Positions 10,919-21,156 of a stretch of 64,000 nt of DNA are shown in pieces (position 1 is the stretch's first letter; each line of letters begins with the position of its first letter). The notes under the pieces are model-generated. The model searched no databases and was not told the origin of the DNA. It worked only from the letters and a program-made list of their open reading frames with translations. Both the position numbers and the translations under genes were made by a program. Origin of the DNA: Gracilaria domingensis (lineage: Eukaryota > Rhodophyta > Florideophyceae > Gracilariales > Gracilariaceae); the NCBI GenBank assembly GCA_022539475.1, contig VCMS01000041.1, positions 124,001 through 188,000 of the forward strand, given 5' to 3'.

Positions 10919-13900
10919 ATGGTCTACTACTGTACACATAAGAAGCGTGGGTGCCCCTTCGGTACTCGCCGAGGAGTCTTATCTCTTCAACAGCATGTCA
11001 ACCATTGCCGGTTTCGTCCGAAAGCAGCGCTGGAACACGACAATAGGCGGCCCATTCGGAGAAGCAAGCGTCTCAAGCTTTCCGCGCCCGCGGCCGCATC
11101 TTCCGAAACGGTCACTGCCCCTTGTCGTCTTCTCGAGCCTCCAGTGTCCGAGGACATCGTTGACCCCACTCCGTGCACCCCTCCCATTCCGGACCCTTCG
11201 CATTGTGTTTCTCCTTCCCCGCGTCTTGCGTCATTAGAGCGAGAACACGGAAGCAGTTCCCGCCCAGTGCCTTCTGAGGAGGCCTTCGGTGATTTGCATA
11301 TGGATTATCTCACGGTTTGTCTGGCTTCAGTAGCTTCCAACCTTGGTCATCGTGAGGCAGACGAGCTAATTGGGCTACTTCGGGACCCGCGATTCTCGCA
11401 AAAGCGATTCAACAAGACCATAACAAGTTCCAAGCGCTGTACAGAACTGAAGAACGCCATTTTCGAACGATACGCCTCAAAGAACGGTTCAATCGAAGAA
11501 CTATCTCGCCAGAAGGATGCAAGTTCAGCGCCACCCTCTACACGAGAGACCCCGTTCAGACTCTTGTGAAACAGCTCCAGTTGGCTAACAACGAAAACAC
11601 ATTCTTCCACCCTATACCTCAGACCCACTCCACGAAAATATCTCACCCCATGTCCGGCTCTCTCGCAAGAGACGCCACCTCAAAACTTAAGGAAATGGCC
11701 ATGGGCTCTTTGGATAGTAGAATAGTCTGGTACTCGCAAGAAATAAGTTACAGTGAATCTTTCGTAGGTCTTCTGCAGGTATACACCGATAAGTCTTCAA
11801 CAACTCTAAAGCAAACATCGGTTACCGCCTATCCTCTTCACCTCATATTTCTCAACTTCTCTGACGAGCTTCGCCGTAAGTGCATCCGTGATGACCTCAC
11901 AGTAGTGGCATACTTCCCTACCACACTGATCGAGGTTTCCGCATCTGAAGCAGACGCAATGCCATTCGTTTCTAGCAAGTCTCTACGCGAGTCCAGGATG
12001 CAAATCCTTCAAGAATCTCTTCGTCAAGTCCTGGAGCCCATTCTAAATTTCACGCAGAAAGGTTTTCAGTTCTTCGGCGAAGACAAACTAAGTCGAGTGT
12101 GCCACCCTCTGCTTGCAAGTTATTGTGCGGATACTACTGAGGCTAAGGAAATTCTGTCCATTCTTCATGGGACCAAAATGGAAAGCCCGTTTCATAGATG
12201 CAAAGCCTCTCGCTCATCTTTATGCAGTCCTATTCCCACCTCATTCAAGGGACGTTCTCAAAAGCACACGAAAAGCATCCGAAAGACATACACAGCTATC
12301 TTGCAACATGCACCAAAAGACGAGGCGGAAAGACGTCCACGTCGTGCGAGGGAGAGGAGATCTCAAGCGGATACTCTGATGCGTTCAAATTCCATATCTC
12401 TCATTCCTTCGTTCCTCGAAACTTCCGTCAGCCTTGGAATGATCACGGGATTGTCTCCATACAGTCTGTTCTCATTCGAACCATTACACAACTTGCATCT
12501 CAGCATCTAGAAGCTGATAAAAACAGCCACAATCGAGAGACTGCAGTCAGACACCCTGTGCACCACAATAGGAACTTCTGCATCGCGTTCATTTCGAACG
12601 ATACGCACCCAACTTCTCAACCATGCAAACGCAATTCTAGCTGCCATAGAATGCGATTCTCCTGCCAACGGTTTACATATCGATTTCTCCAAGCAGAACA
12701 AAGGCAAATCTTTGAATGGTATCTTCACGAAAGACGGTCTCCGTGGAATTCTGGAGGCCAAAAACTACAAAGCACTTGACATGGTCTTCCCCTTCAAAGG
12801 AGCATTCTTTGAAATATGCTGTGGAGAACAGGACGTTGCCCCAATCACATCCCTTTTCTCTCAGTACTCGGACTTGCTTTCGACCTTATTCAGATACAAT
12901 CGTGACCCGTATTGGACTGAAAACTCTCTCCTGTGTCTTAGTTCGGAGATTGAAGCCTTCAAGCGTTCCGCAACAAAGACTCTTGCGGATTTTCATCCCT
13001 CCAGACTGGGAACTCTGAAGTTTCATCTTCTCGATCATCTCGTGGACGATATTCGCCGTCTGGGAAGTATCAAGTACTACGACGCAGGCATATACGAACA
13101 TGCACACCTGCTATTTAAGAGACACTACAAAAAGACGTCCAGAACAACAGCAACGGCTGTGAAGGAGACTATTCGCTTCATTGAGCGCGGACATGTTAGA
13201 AAGCAATGGAATGGCAATACTCCTTACCAGCGTAATCCAGGTTTACCAGGAACTTCCACACAGCTTCCTCGGTTTGCAATGAGAGGGCGTTCTTTCACTT
13301 TACGAGCTCTTCAACATTGTGTTTTAAGTATATCCAGTTCAAAAACATGGACCGCTGTTAGAGAGATGTTCTCAAGTACGGACACAAGGTCGATTCTTGA
13401 CCAAATTGGTGAACAGGCCCTTCCTCCTTTCCTCAGTCTCGTGAAAGAAACACTGGATGAGCACTCTATTACATACTTCCCAGAAAAGACAAGGATAACT
13501 CTGGTGAATTCGGCCCTCGAGAAAGGCGCTTTCGTTCCGACTCTTGAACACTTCGATTCGTCTTCTAAGGCACTTAAGCTGGGACGACCCAAATACCCCA
13601 TCATCCAACGTGTCTTCGCTTCTCCAGCATTTGGTCCCAGTAGGAAGCCAAAGTTTTCCACTGTATTGGTAAGCGGAGAAGATTCAGAGACTTGGGTTGC
13701 CCAGGTAGTCGCTCTGATTCGAATATCTCTCCTTGATTCTGCACTTACCGCACCAGAGGTGGCATTCGTCCGGTATTTCGAGGTTTTACCCCCCGCAACA
13801 AACATCGACCACATATTGAAATGCATATCTTTGCAATTGGCTACAAACGATGAAAAGAACCACACTCTTCCGTTCCCTCGTCATTCCAAAGCGGAGACTA

Positions 13901-14211
13901 TCGTAGAGTTAACTACTTGGTACGGGATGGTTCCGGCTTCTGCACTACAGGGAACTGTCCATGTTGTTCGATCAAACTACCCTGCTCCACCTTTTTGTCC
14001 TCCGCTTCAATGGTTTCAACACCGATTCTACATCAATCGATTCTATCATGATTCAGATGAAGGACCAACTGAGCACGTTGATTTTGTACAGCCTTACACA
14101 TTAAGGGCTCCATCCTCTACATGTTCACCTTGTGGTGCCTTTTCTTGGGATCCTGTGCTACTTCCGAAGTCGTTCATGTCCATTTCCTTGAACTCCATAT
14201 CCCCTTCCTAG
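10919..14211 (+). pseudogene. Plavaka-type (CACTA superfamily) transposase, copy 1
   Basis: DDE-type transposase of the Plavaka branch of the CACTA superfamily, frameshifted. It starts at ATG 10,919 with a C2H2-like finger (CTHKKRGC...LQQHVNHC), typical of Plavaka N-termini. The core begins with VYTDKSSTTLKQTSVTAYP (catalytic Asp at 11,788-11,790), then DDLTVVAYFPT, SRVCHPLLASYC, HRCKA near 12,195, and a late block LKFHLLDHLVDDIRRLGS at 13,015-13,070 followed by YDAGIYEHAH. Relative to copy 2 it has lost one base near 11,482, which shifts the frame. More frame changes occur at 12.2-12.7 kb, where the reading frame cannot be followed cleanly. The last 500 codons (12,712-14,211) are open. The family call rests on motif order. 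Confidence 0.75.
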
Positions 14212-14423
14212 CATTCACCAACGAAACAATCGCTAATAGACCCCAATCTTCGGCTCACACTGTCAATAAAAAAATTGTTCTTTCACAGTGAGGTAAAGTC
14301 TTCCGTTCAACGGCATTAGATATCCAAATGTAGCCTCTCTCATGTCATTACCAAGAACCTTAGTCCAATCTTCCTTTGTCGTTCCAAAATCATCTCCTCT
14401 CCATCAACGGTGGAATCCATCGC

Positions 14424-16197
14424 TTCAGCGCAAACGACGGAGGCGAGCCTTTAAATGGCGACTTACGCTGGGCACCCCCGCTTTCGGCAGCTCTTCCCAG
14501 CGCACTGCCAGTCTCGTCCGTGTCCGTGTCCGCTCCCTTCTGAGGTCGGTGTCCGTGCCGCTTCGAGCGGGTGCGATAGCGTCCCGTGTCGGCCACGTCG
14601 CGATTCGGAGCTATTGCAAAGGTCGCGTATTGTGCTAATAGTCGCGGACCAAGTGGGTGTGAAGCGCTAATTTTCTCTAGTTTGATATATGTGCACGGCG
14701 TGTGCAGCGAAATCACTGCCGGAAGTGCCGGGAGGAGTGTTTTGAGAGGTCTCCGGAGGGTGCCAGAATATGGCCAGAACGTGCCCGCGGGCGGGGTGGT
14801 CGGTAGTGTTGGGGTAGAAACCCAACACGACCAGACCCCCCCCGCCCGCGGGCATAAAATCGCACATTTTTCCAAAAATCGCCCAAAACGTGTCCGCGGA
14901 GGGAGGGGTCCGGTCGTGTTAGGGTACCTACCCTAACACGACCGAACCCCCCCCCCTCGCGGGCATAAAATCGCACATTTTTTAAAAAATCGCCCGAAAC
15001 GTGCCCGCGGGCGGGGGTGTGCGGTCGTGTTAGGGTACCTACCCTAACACGACCGACCCCCCCGGCCCGCGGGCACGTTCTGTCCACATTCTGGCACCCT
15101 CCGGAGACCTCCCAAAACACTCCTCCCGGCACTTCTGGCACCCACCGCGTTACCTCAGTGCACCATCCCGTCTTCTCCATCCCTCAAACGCTCCCTAATT
15201 CCCACGCGCACCACACCTATCCTCAAGTAAAGATTAGTTTACTGAAAGTTACAAGCTGTTTCATAGCTTACCACTAGACTACGAAAGACTGCTATCGATG
15301 GCGCTCTTAAGTATTGCTGCGCCAGGGGCGGCCGCCGGGCCATCGGCGTTGCATCCAGTATATCACCCCCGTCGTGGAACACGGCGCAGACGTCAGAGAG
15401 TCCCCCACATCAGTAGCACTCGACACCATCCTCTTCTCTAGAGTGGGTGTGATGCGCGTGGAAATTAGGGAGTGTCTGGAGGGTGGAGAAGACGGGATGG
15501 TGCACTGAGGTGACGCAGTGGGTACAGGAAGTGCGGGGGGGTGTGTTTTGGGAGGTCTCCGGAAGGCGCCAGAATGTGGCCAGAACGTGCCCGCGGGCGG
15601 GAGGAGGGTCGGTCGTGTTAGGGTAGGTACCCTAACACGACCGCACACCCCCGCCCGCGGGCACGTTTTGGGCGATTTTTTGAAAAATGTGTGATTTTAT
15701 GCCGGCGGGCGGGTGGGTCCGGTCGTGTTAGGGTAGGTACTCTAGGGTAGGTACCCTAACACGACCGGACCCACCCGCCCGCGGGCACGTTTTGGGCGAT
15801 TTTTGGAAAAATGTGCGATTTTATGCCCGCGCGCGGGGGGGTCCGGTCGTGTTAGGGTACCTACCCAAACACGACCGAACCCCCCCCCCCCCCGCCCGCA
15901 GGCACGTTCTTGCCACATTCTGGCGCCTTCCCGGGACCTCCCAAACCACGCCGCCCCGCAGTGATTTCGCTACACCCGGCCGCCGGTACGTTGGCTCCGC
16001 TGTCCACGTGTATTGGCCGCAGTAGGCTGTACATGAAAGTGAATGAGTGTACTCTTGACTACTATGCAAAGCATTTGAAGAGAACGATTAGAGAGCGCGA
16101 CCATTGCTCGCGTAAGTCATCATTGCGCGAACTCCACGACTCTAAAGCGTACAATCAGCGTGCGAGTGGCCACGGACAGGACACGGACGAGACTGGA
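14424..16197. repeat. Inverted-repeat block with nested TTAGGG palindromes, copy 1
   Basis: Two large palindromic blocks, 14,720-15,142 and 15,518-15,965, lie in opposite orientation around a spacer (about 15,170-15,500). Each is framed by 'gtgccagaat(g/a)tggcc' and its inverse. Each holds three units of about 107-118 bp made of a 'cccgcgggc' palindrome, a 'cacgttttgggcgattttt' segment and a hairpin with 16-bp arms, cggtcgtgttagggta / taccctaacacgaccg. Hairpin centres are near 14,822, 14,927, 15,037, 15,625, 15,743 and 15,861; the first is degenerate. The left outer inverted repeat begins at 14,424 (gacggaggcgag); its right partner is cut off at 16,197, where HAD gene sequence begins. Likely protein-binding or control DNA. 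Confidence 0.75.
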
Positions 16198-16881
16198 ATT
16201 GACGAACGTGTTGGTTTCGGACTTGTCACAGAGGGTGATGTGGGCGACGTGGAGGGGAAAATGGAAGGACTCGGAGACTATTAGTTTGGTGTCTCGGCGA
16301 ATCATGGAGCTTTCCTCCGTTTCTCTGACGAGAGGGAAATTAAGGCTGCATTCAATAATCACACCCTTGACCACACTGTTGACGGACTACTGTTCCTGGC
16401 AAGGGATTTGAATAGGAGGCATGGTATTGTGAATGATGATGAGAAGGGGTTCATGGAGACCAGAAGTGATAGTGGCCTTCCCAATTTCGTGTACAACAAA
16501 CTGTGGCAGTGGAGAGGAGAAGTGGATTCTGCTATTGGGGACCTGTTGCAGGAGGTGGATGCGTTTGTTCTCTATCCCGGCGATGAAAGTTGCGAGATTG
16601 TGGACAAGCGATACACAAAAGGAAGCGGAGGAGCAAATCTTGTGGATAATGAACCGAGATTTATTCACACGGATGACGTCGTGACGTTCGGAAGTGCTTT
16701 GAGCGACGGGCCTTTGCATGAGGTAGGCGTGTACGGCGTTCACGTCAAAGAAGATTGTATCCCGGGTGGAGTACACAACCTGTTCGAAAGCGTGGAGGAT
16801 GTACATTCGACAATTATGTTGGTGGCTCTGTTGTACGGCTACGAGGAAAAGCAGCACGATAAAAACCACCATGATTCATAA
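16198..16881 (+). pseudogene. HAD phosphatase-like gene, 5'-truncated copy
   Basis: The C-terminal two thirds of a HAD-superfamily hydrolase closely related to 57,465-58,321. It starts abruptly at the join with the palindromic block, so the DxDGT region is missing. A TAG at 16,282-16,284 replaces the AAG of the other copy (GLGDY, stop). After it come SANHGAFLRFSD, FVYNKLWQWRGEVDSAI, KGSGGANLV and FGSALSDGPLHEVGVYGVH, the region of HAD motif IV. It lies tail to tail with the intact HAD gene, 52 bp apart. Non-functional. Confidence 0.8.
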
Positions 16882-16933
16882 AAGGGTATTGAGATATACA
16901 CGACACTTTTATTACTGAGATCTCATATCATAG

Positions 16934-17806
16934 CTAAGTATTAAAGGCATCGTAGCACTTGAAACAAATTCCAAGAGCATTTCTAAACCATTGACACTTG
17001 CATTTTCTGTACCCGTACAGTTCTGCCACCCTTCTGATGGTCTCATGCACGTCCTCCACCCCATCAACAAGATATGTTACCGCTGCTGGATGGTCTTCTC
17101 CCTTCACATGAACTACCAGGGTTGCCATTTCATATAGAGGGCCATCATTGGAAGCATTCCCGAAAGCAACGATTAAATGTGTGTCGAACTGGGGGTCGTT
17201 TTCAACCAAGGCTAGCGCCCCACTATTTTTCGTGAAACGAATGTCCCCTTTGTCACAGTTTTCATCTTGAGGGTACGCAACCAGGTTCGGAAAGGATGTC
17301 AACACTTTTGAAATACCGGAGTTAACTTCTGTTTTCCACTTCGACAGTCCATTGTACGTGAAGTTAGAGAGTCCACTCTCTCTTCTAGTGCTCACAACTG
17401 CTTGTTGAAGCTCTTCGTGAAGTCCGTGCGATTCATTTAAGGAGAGTGCAAGTCTCTCAAGTTCGGCTGCACATCTTTCGTAGCCTTCCCTGTCAAGGTC
17501 CTGATCAATTTCGTTACCATTGCATAATCTCACCCGTGCGCCTTGGTTTCCAGAGATGCCAAAAGTGTAGCCACCCAGGTGCTCCATGAAACTCTCGGCA
17601 TCCTCTATATCTCGCCCAGTAGCAATTCCGAAACCAACGCGTGCATTGATGTACTTCATGCATTTGACTGTTTCGGCAGGAATGTTCTCCCCAGCTCTTT
17701 TCAGAGTACCGTCAATATCACTAATCACGGCGTAGCCATTTTCGAATATTTTGTTAGCCAGCTGCTGAGGAGTTACTTCTTGTGCTCTAACTTCTGAAAT
17801 ATACAT
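16934..17806 (-). CDS. HAD-superfamily phosphatase (type IIB-like)
   Basis: About 290 residues, intact. Motif I is SDIDGTL (DxDGT; first Asp is the nucleophile), motif II region GIATGRDIEDA, and motif IV region AFGNASNDGPLYEMA, as in IIB-type HAD phosphatases (Cof, sucrose- and trehalose-phosphatase relatives). Such enzymes remove phosphate from small sugar phosphates; the substrate here is unknown. A Cys-rich tail (KCKCQWFRNALGICFKC) is unusual. I chose ATG 17,806 (MYISEV); the frame is open further upstream but without an in-frame ATG. The sequence 'gtatatttcag' just inside looks like a 3' splice site, so a short upstream exon is possible. The neighbour at 16,198-16,881 is its diverged convergent paralogue; a second pair exists at 57.5-58.9 kb. 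Confidence 0.8.
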   Translation of the reverse strand: MYISEVRAQEVTPQQLANKIFENGYAVISDIDGTLKRAGENIPAETVKCMKYINARVGFGIATGRDIEDAESFMEHLGGYTFGISGNQGARVRLCNGNEIDQDLDREGYERCAAELERLALSLNESHGLHEELQQAVVSTRRESGLSNFTYNGLSKWKTEVNSGISKVLTSFPNLVAYPQDENCDKGDIRFTKNSGALALVENDPQFDTHLIVAFGNASNDGPLYEMATLVVHVKGEDHPAAVTYLVDGVEDVHETIRRVAELYGYRKCKCQWFRNALGICFKCYDAFNT

Positions 17807-18432
17807 GTTTTGAAAGCTTTCGAAAGGGTTCGTTTTGAAAATGGGTGTGGGTATACGAATGAGATGGATGTGATTGATGTTCACAAGGTGTTTCGTAGTA
17901 TAAAAAGAGTCTAAGAACCACCATATACGGGTATTGTAGTACTGTTTTAAAACGTTACTACGACGAGAAGCTTTTGCATCGATTTGCAGTAAAGAAAGGA
18001 TGATTTAGTCATAAATTATATGTACGTTTTCAAGTGGGTAAAGAAAACTATGAATATCTTCAACATGAGCTTAGAAATCAAGATCAGTAAAACAACCTCC
18101 ATTAAGGATTGAAACACATAAAAGGTTTACCTTACTTTTTACGGGTGCCCCAAGTATTGCAAAGGCTTAATTCTTCAGAAATATCACAATTTTGTACTTG
18201 TTTCGTTACTAGTATCGTGCACTTTAATGATGTGGAATGACCCTTTTCCATCTAGCAAAAACTTAGCCATGTATTAGTGATAAGGGATGTAGGATTTAAA
18301 GGGGCATATTTGAACCGCAGAAGGACGAACAATATAAGTAATGTAATAGGAACAGGTCATTTCGATAGAGTAACTTTTATGTTTAACTATCTCTAAAAGG
18401 TTTACAACACCGAAAAGTCATGTGTTCTAACC
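17807..18432. other. AT-rich intergenic region
   Basis: No coding signal. It holds the promoter side of the minus-strand HAD gene and the 3' side of the reductase-like gene. 'gtataaaaagag' near 17,897 lies about 90 bp upstream of the HAD start on the other strand. Confidence 0.4.
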
Positions 18433-19335
18433 TCAAAGCTGGGGGAATGGGGAGGGGGATAACTTTTCCTTAACAACGTTGACGTAGTTTGTATGAAAAG
18501 GAGAGAGGTCACCGCCTACGATGTTTCTTTCTTGGCGGGAAAAGTCGTAGAAGTACGCGTTCCTAAACTGAAAGTCGGGGAAAGAAGTAGGGAAGCCAAC
18601 GAGAGTTTTCTCATATGCAAGAAGTCGCCCAACGGTCTCTTCCAGGGTGAAAGTAGTACCTGTCTTAAGCGAAACTATCTTCAACAGCTCTTTCATTATT
18701 GTGAGCACAACCGTACTGCACTCCGTAGCGACTACGTCCATAGGAATGAAACCTCTTGAGGCCCCGACGATGTTGAACGCTGATAGCCACACGAGCTTCT
18801 CATAATAGCTTACGAGAAATGTGTCTTCGTCGACAACCCCGCAAGTGAGACCCATAGACCTAAACCTGTCTGCAACGTTGGAGGCCCACTTTCCTGTTGC
18901 GACAGTGAGACCATCCGGACTTTGAGGAGTGACACCATCCTGCGGAGCTGCGTTTCTTGAGGGGACACCAACGTATAGGACAACTTTTGAACATTTGTCC
19001 ACACCGAGCTTCGAAAGCAATGGTATGATGTTTCCATTCTGGAAGAAAACGAGATTCTCTCTGAGCGAATAAGGGCAAGCCTGAATTACGGTCTCCAGGA
19101 TGTTCGTTCTTCCACAAACTAGTATCGGTACATCAGAAGGATGAGAGGTAGCAGCCATGCTGCAGAATTCGTGTGCGGAAATGACCATATCTTCTTCGTT
19201 CGCCAGCATGGTACCTATACGCCCCCTTCCAAGAATAACGGCCCGAGTCCTTCGGGTGGGAGATGAAGCCTGAGGGACGTCAGAGCATCTGGGACTCGGA
19301 GGCGGAGTCGGAGGCATCTCGGACTGGGAGCTCAT
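18433..19335 (-). CDS. Ketopantoate-reductase-like (Rossmann) protein
   Basis: About 300 residues from ATG 19,335 (MSSQSEM); the frame continues upstream without a better start. After a Pro/Ser-rich leader (residues 1-30), VILGRGRIGTML gives a GxGxxG dinucleotide-binding turn. PILVCGRTNILETVI and VFFQNGNI match the pattern of the N-terminal domain of 2-dehydropantoate 2-reductases, where 'QNG' follows the fourth strand. The C-terminal half is helical, with EKLVWLSAFNIVGA, the place where these enzymes carry a catalytic Lys. The bacterial role is NADPH reduction of ketopantoate in pantothenate synthesis; diverged eukaryotic relatives are of unknown substrate, so I stop at the fold. No stops or shifts. 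A host gene in the small gene island. Confidence 0.6.
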   Translation of the reverse strand: MSSQSEMPPTPPPSPRCSDVPQASSPTRRTRAVILGRGRIGTMLANEEDMVISAHEFCSMAATSHPSDVPILVCGRTNILETVIQACPYSLRENLVFFQNGNIIPLLSKLGVDKCSKVVLYVGVPSRNAAPQDGVTPQSPDGLTVATGKWASNVADRFRSMGLTCGVVDEDTFLVSYYEKLVWLSAFNIVGASRGFIPMDVVATECSTVVLTIMKELLKIVSLKTGTTFTLEETVGRLLAYEKTLVGFPTSFPDFQFRNAYFYDFSRQERNIVGGDLSPFHTNYVNVVKEKLSPSPFPQL

Positions 19336-19809
19336 TGCAAGTGTTCGATTGTTTTTGTGTGACGATAAAAATGGAAGATGGGGCGGAGAACTGCTGGGGT
19401 AAAGAGTGATACTTAAGTACAAACGGTTGGGAAGCGCAGAACGGGAACATGGTTGAATTTGTGAATGTGAGCGAAATTTATGATATGTGATTGTACTGAA
19501 TGAATGATAGGGCTTATATGAGACGACAAGCCACAAAGTGTGATGATGTTTTATGAAAAGTAGGTGGAAGAGTAGAAAGTGTACAATGAATGAAACTGAT
19601 TTCGAACCTGAGTTGTAAAGTAGTTGTAAAGTACGAGTTACGGGGAGCTTGAATACAGGATGAAAGGAGCCATTTTGGCTTCATAAATGACGTGAACGGG
19701 TTCTATAGCTTCACTCGGATTGCTATAATCTTCTTTTTTAATGAGGTATAAAAGAGGGGTGTGTCTGGGAAGGACGGGTTTGGCGTTACTGAAGTTATCG
19801 ATGTTCAGT

Positions 19810-20516
19810 ATGGATTCTCGTTTAATTATAGCGCCATCAATTTTGGCTTCAGACTCTGCTCGCCTTTGAGATGAAGCGAGTGCAATGGAAGAGGCTGGAG
19901 CGGAGTGGCTGCATATAGATGTAATGGATAGTCATTTTGTGGCGAACCTTACTGTTCGACCGCCTGTTGTGAAAGCGTTGCTGAGGCATACGAAATTGTT
20001 TTTGGACTGTCATCTGATGGCATAAGATCCTGGGCGCTGGATAAAAGACCTTGCAGAAGCAGGCGCAGACGGAGTCACATTTCATATCGAAAGTGTGGCT
20101 AAGGGACTAGAAAAGTGCGAGGTACCAACTGAGGAGGAGAACATGGTGTTGAAGGAATTATGTAACCGAATTAAAAGGATGGGAATGCAGGTTGGAGTTG
20201 CGTTGCGCCCGAATACGTCTATAAAGGTCTTAGAAGCACTTCATAAGTTATGAAGGAAGGATTTATAGACATGTTATTGCTGATGACGGTGGAGCCAGGG
20301 TTTCGAAGACAGGGGTTTATGGAGAGTGTTCTTGATAAGGTGCGACATGCAAGGGAGTTGTACCCAAGAATAGGGATGCAGGTGGATGGGGATATTGGAC
20401 TGAGTACTGTGAAAGGAGTAGTGAAGGCCGGTGCAAACATTTTAGTTGCAGGATCTGCCATCTTTGGCTCGAGTAACCCAGCTCATGGCATATCTGGTTT
20501 TCGAAAGGTTGGTTAG
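19810..20516 (+). pseudogene. rpe: Ribulose-phosphate 3-epimerase pseudogene
   Basis: A near full-length match to ribulose-phosphate 3-epimerase (interconverts ribulose-5-P and xylulose-5-P; pentose phosphate pathway and Calvin cycle). It starts at ATG 19,810 with RLIIAPSILASDSARL. A TGA at 19,867-19,869 follows, then [25 protein letters not shown] and a TAA at 20,023-20,025. AEAGADGVTFHIES comes next, then a frameshift near 20,250, after which FIDMLLLMTVEPGF, GMQVDGDIGL and AGANILVAGSAIFG complete the barrel. Substitutions at conserved spots (DGHFVPN become DSHFVAN; VEPGFGGQ become VEPGFRRQ) show relaxed selection. No introns are evident, so a retrocopy is possible. The working gene must be elsewhere. 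Confidence 0.9.
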
Positions 20517-20585
20517 AGATAGTAGCATAAATTTATTGTTTATTACATTGTTACCTTTACGTGTTATCACGACTATATTCTCCGT

Positions 20586-20918
20586 CTCCATTGGAGATGT
20601 ATCTCTCTTGTATCACAACCGGGAAAGGATGTGAGAGAACATCATTATATCCCCAGTGGACGCTGAGAGGGAGGATGAACTACTCTACGTGCTATCATTG
20701 TTACCCATCCGGTGTCGAGTGGTGACATATTCTTTTTTTGTCACAACCTACACAGGATGTGACGTAAGAAGAAGATGCCCCCAGTCGAGACAGAGGGTGA
20801 GCTACTCTAAGTACAATCACTAGTCCCTAGCTTGCCTCCACTGGCAATATCTTCCTGTTTTGCTATAACCATCGAGTGAGGTTATGGCGGAAGAGAAAAA
20901 TATCGCCGGTCGAGGCGA
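20586..20918. ncRNA. Three tandem long hairpins, possible structured RNA or DNA
   Basis: Three imperfect inverted repeats follow each other with apexes near 20,621, 20,750 and 20,875, a period of about 127 bp. Apex stems are tcacaacc-gggaaa-ggatgtga, gtcacaacc-tacaca-ggatgtgac and tgctataacc-atcgagtga-ggttatggc. Stems continue with mismatches for about 33-38 bp each; the third base-pairs out to gcctc...gaggc. Connecting sequences also repeat ('ctactctacgtgc' / 'ctactctaagtac'), so this is a tandem duplication of a hairpin unit. Stem size is in the range of small-RNA precursors. Transcription is unknown; a repeat of transposon origin is the alternative. Confidence 0.45.
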
Positions 20919-21156
20919 GGTGGGTGGGGATTATGTGAGAGCGAAAGAGGAGACAGAGAGGTGGCGCGTAAATAGTGGAAGGTGCGGAGGTGTACAGTAC
21001 ATGTTTTGGCGGGAAATGGGATGAGGGAAACAGGGACAATCATGGTGCTGGATATAGCCCGTGTGGTTGGACAGTGGGGGTGGACAGCACAGTTTAGCTC
21101 GATTGCACTGTATCGCAGCGGAAACTTCGATCCAACTACTACTTCTTCTTCTGAAG

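Larger units (their letters stand above)
8791..17500. mobile_element. Composite Plavaka-bearing unit, short (internally deleted) copy
   Basis: From 'tgcagatgctag' at 8,791 to the middle of the minus-strand HAD gene at 17,500, this DNA is collinear with 39,706-58,943. Relative to that copy it lacks two internal blocks. About 5.4 kb is missing at 14,372-14,392 (equivalent to 45,210-50,595), removing the coiled-coil and methyltransferase-SET genes. About 5 kb is missing at 16,197 (equivalent to 52,672-57,645), removing ParB, the dioxygenase and repeat A. It carries extra copies of a 5' tandem repeat and of the hairpin units. Left-end words 'gggtcgtccag' occur three times between 8,813 and 8,922, as subterminal transposase sites often do. 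I found no target duplication, so the true element ends are unknown. Confidence 0.7.

Noticed and set aside
14390..15180. Open frames across the palindromic blocks
   Set aside because: They come from GC-rich repeats read in several frames; no credible protein.
14700..16000. Interstitial telomere array
   Set aside because: TTAGGG occurs once per hairpin arm inside a larger palindrome, not as head-to-tail telomere repeats.
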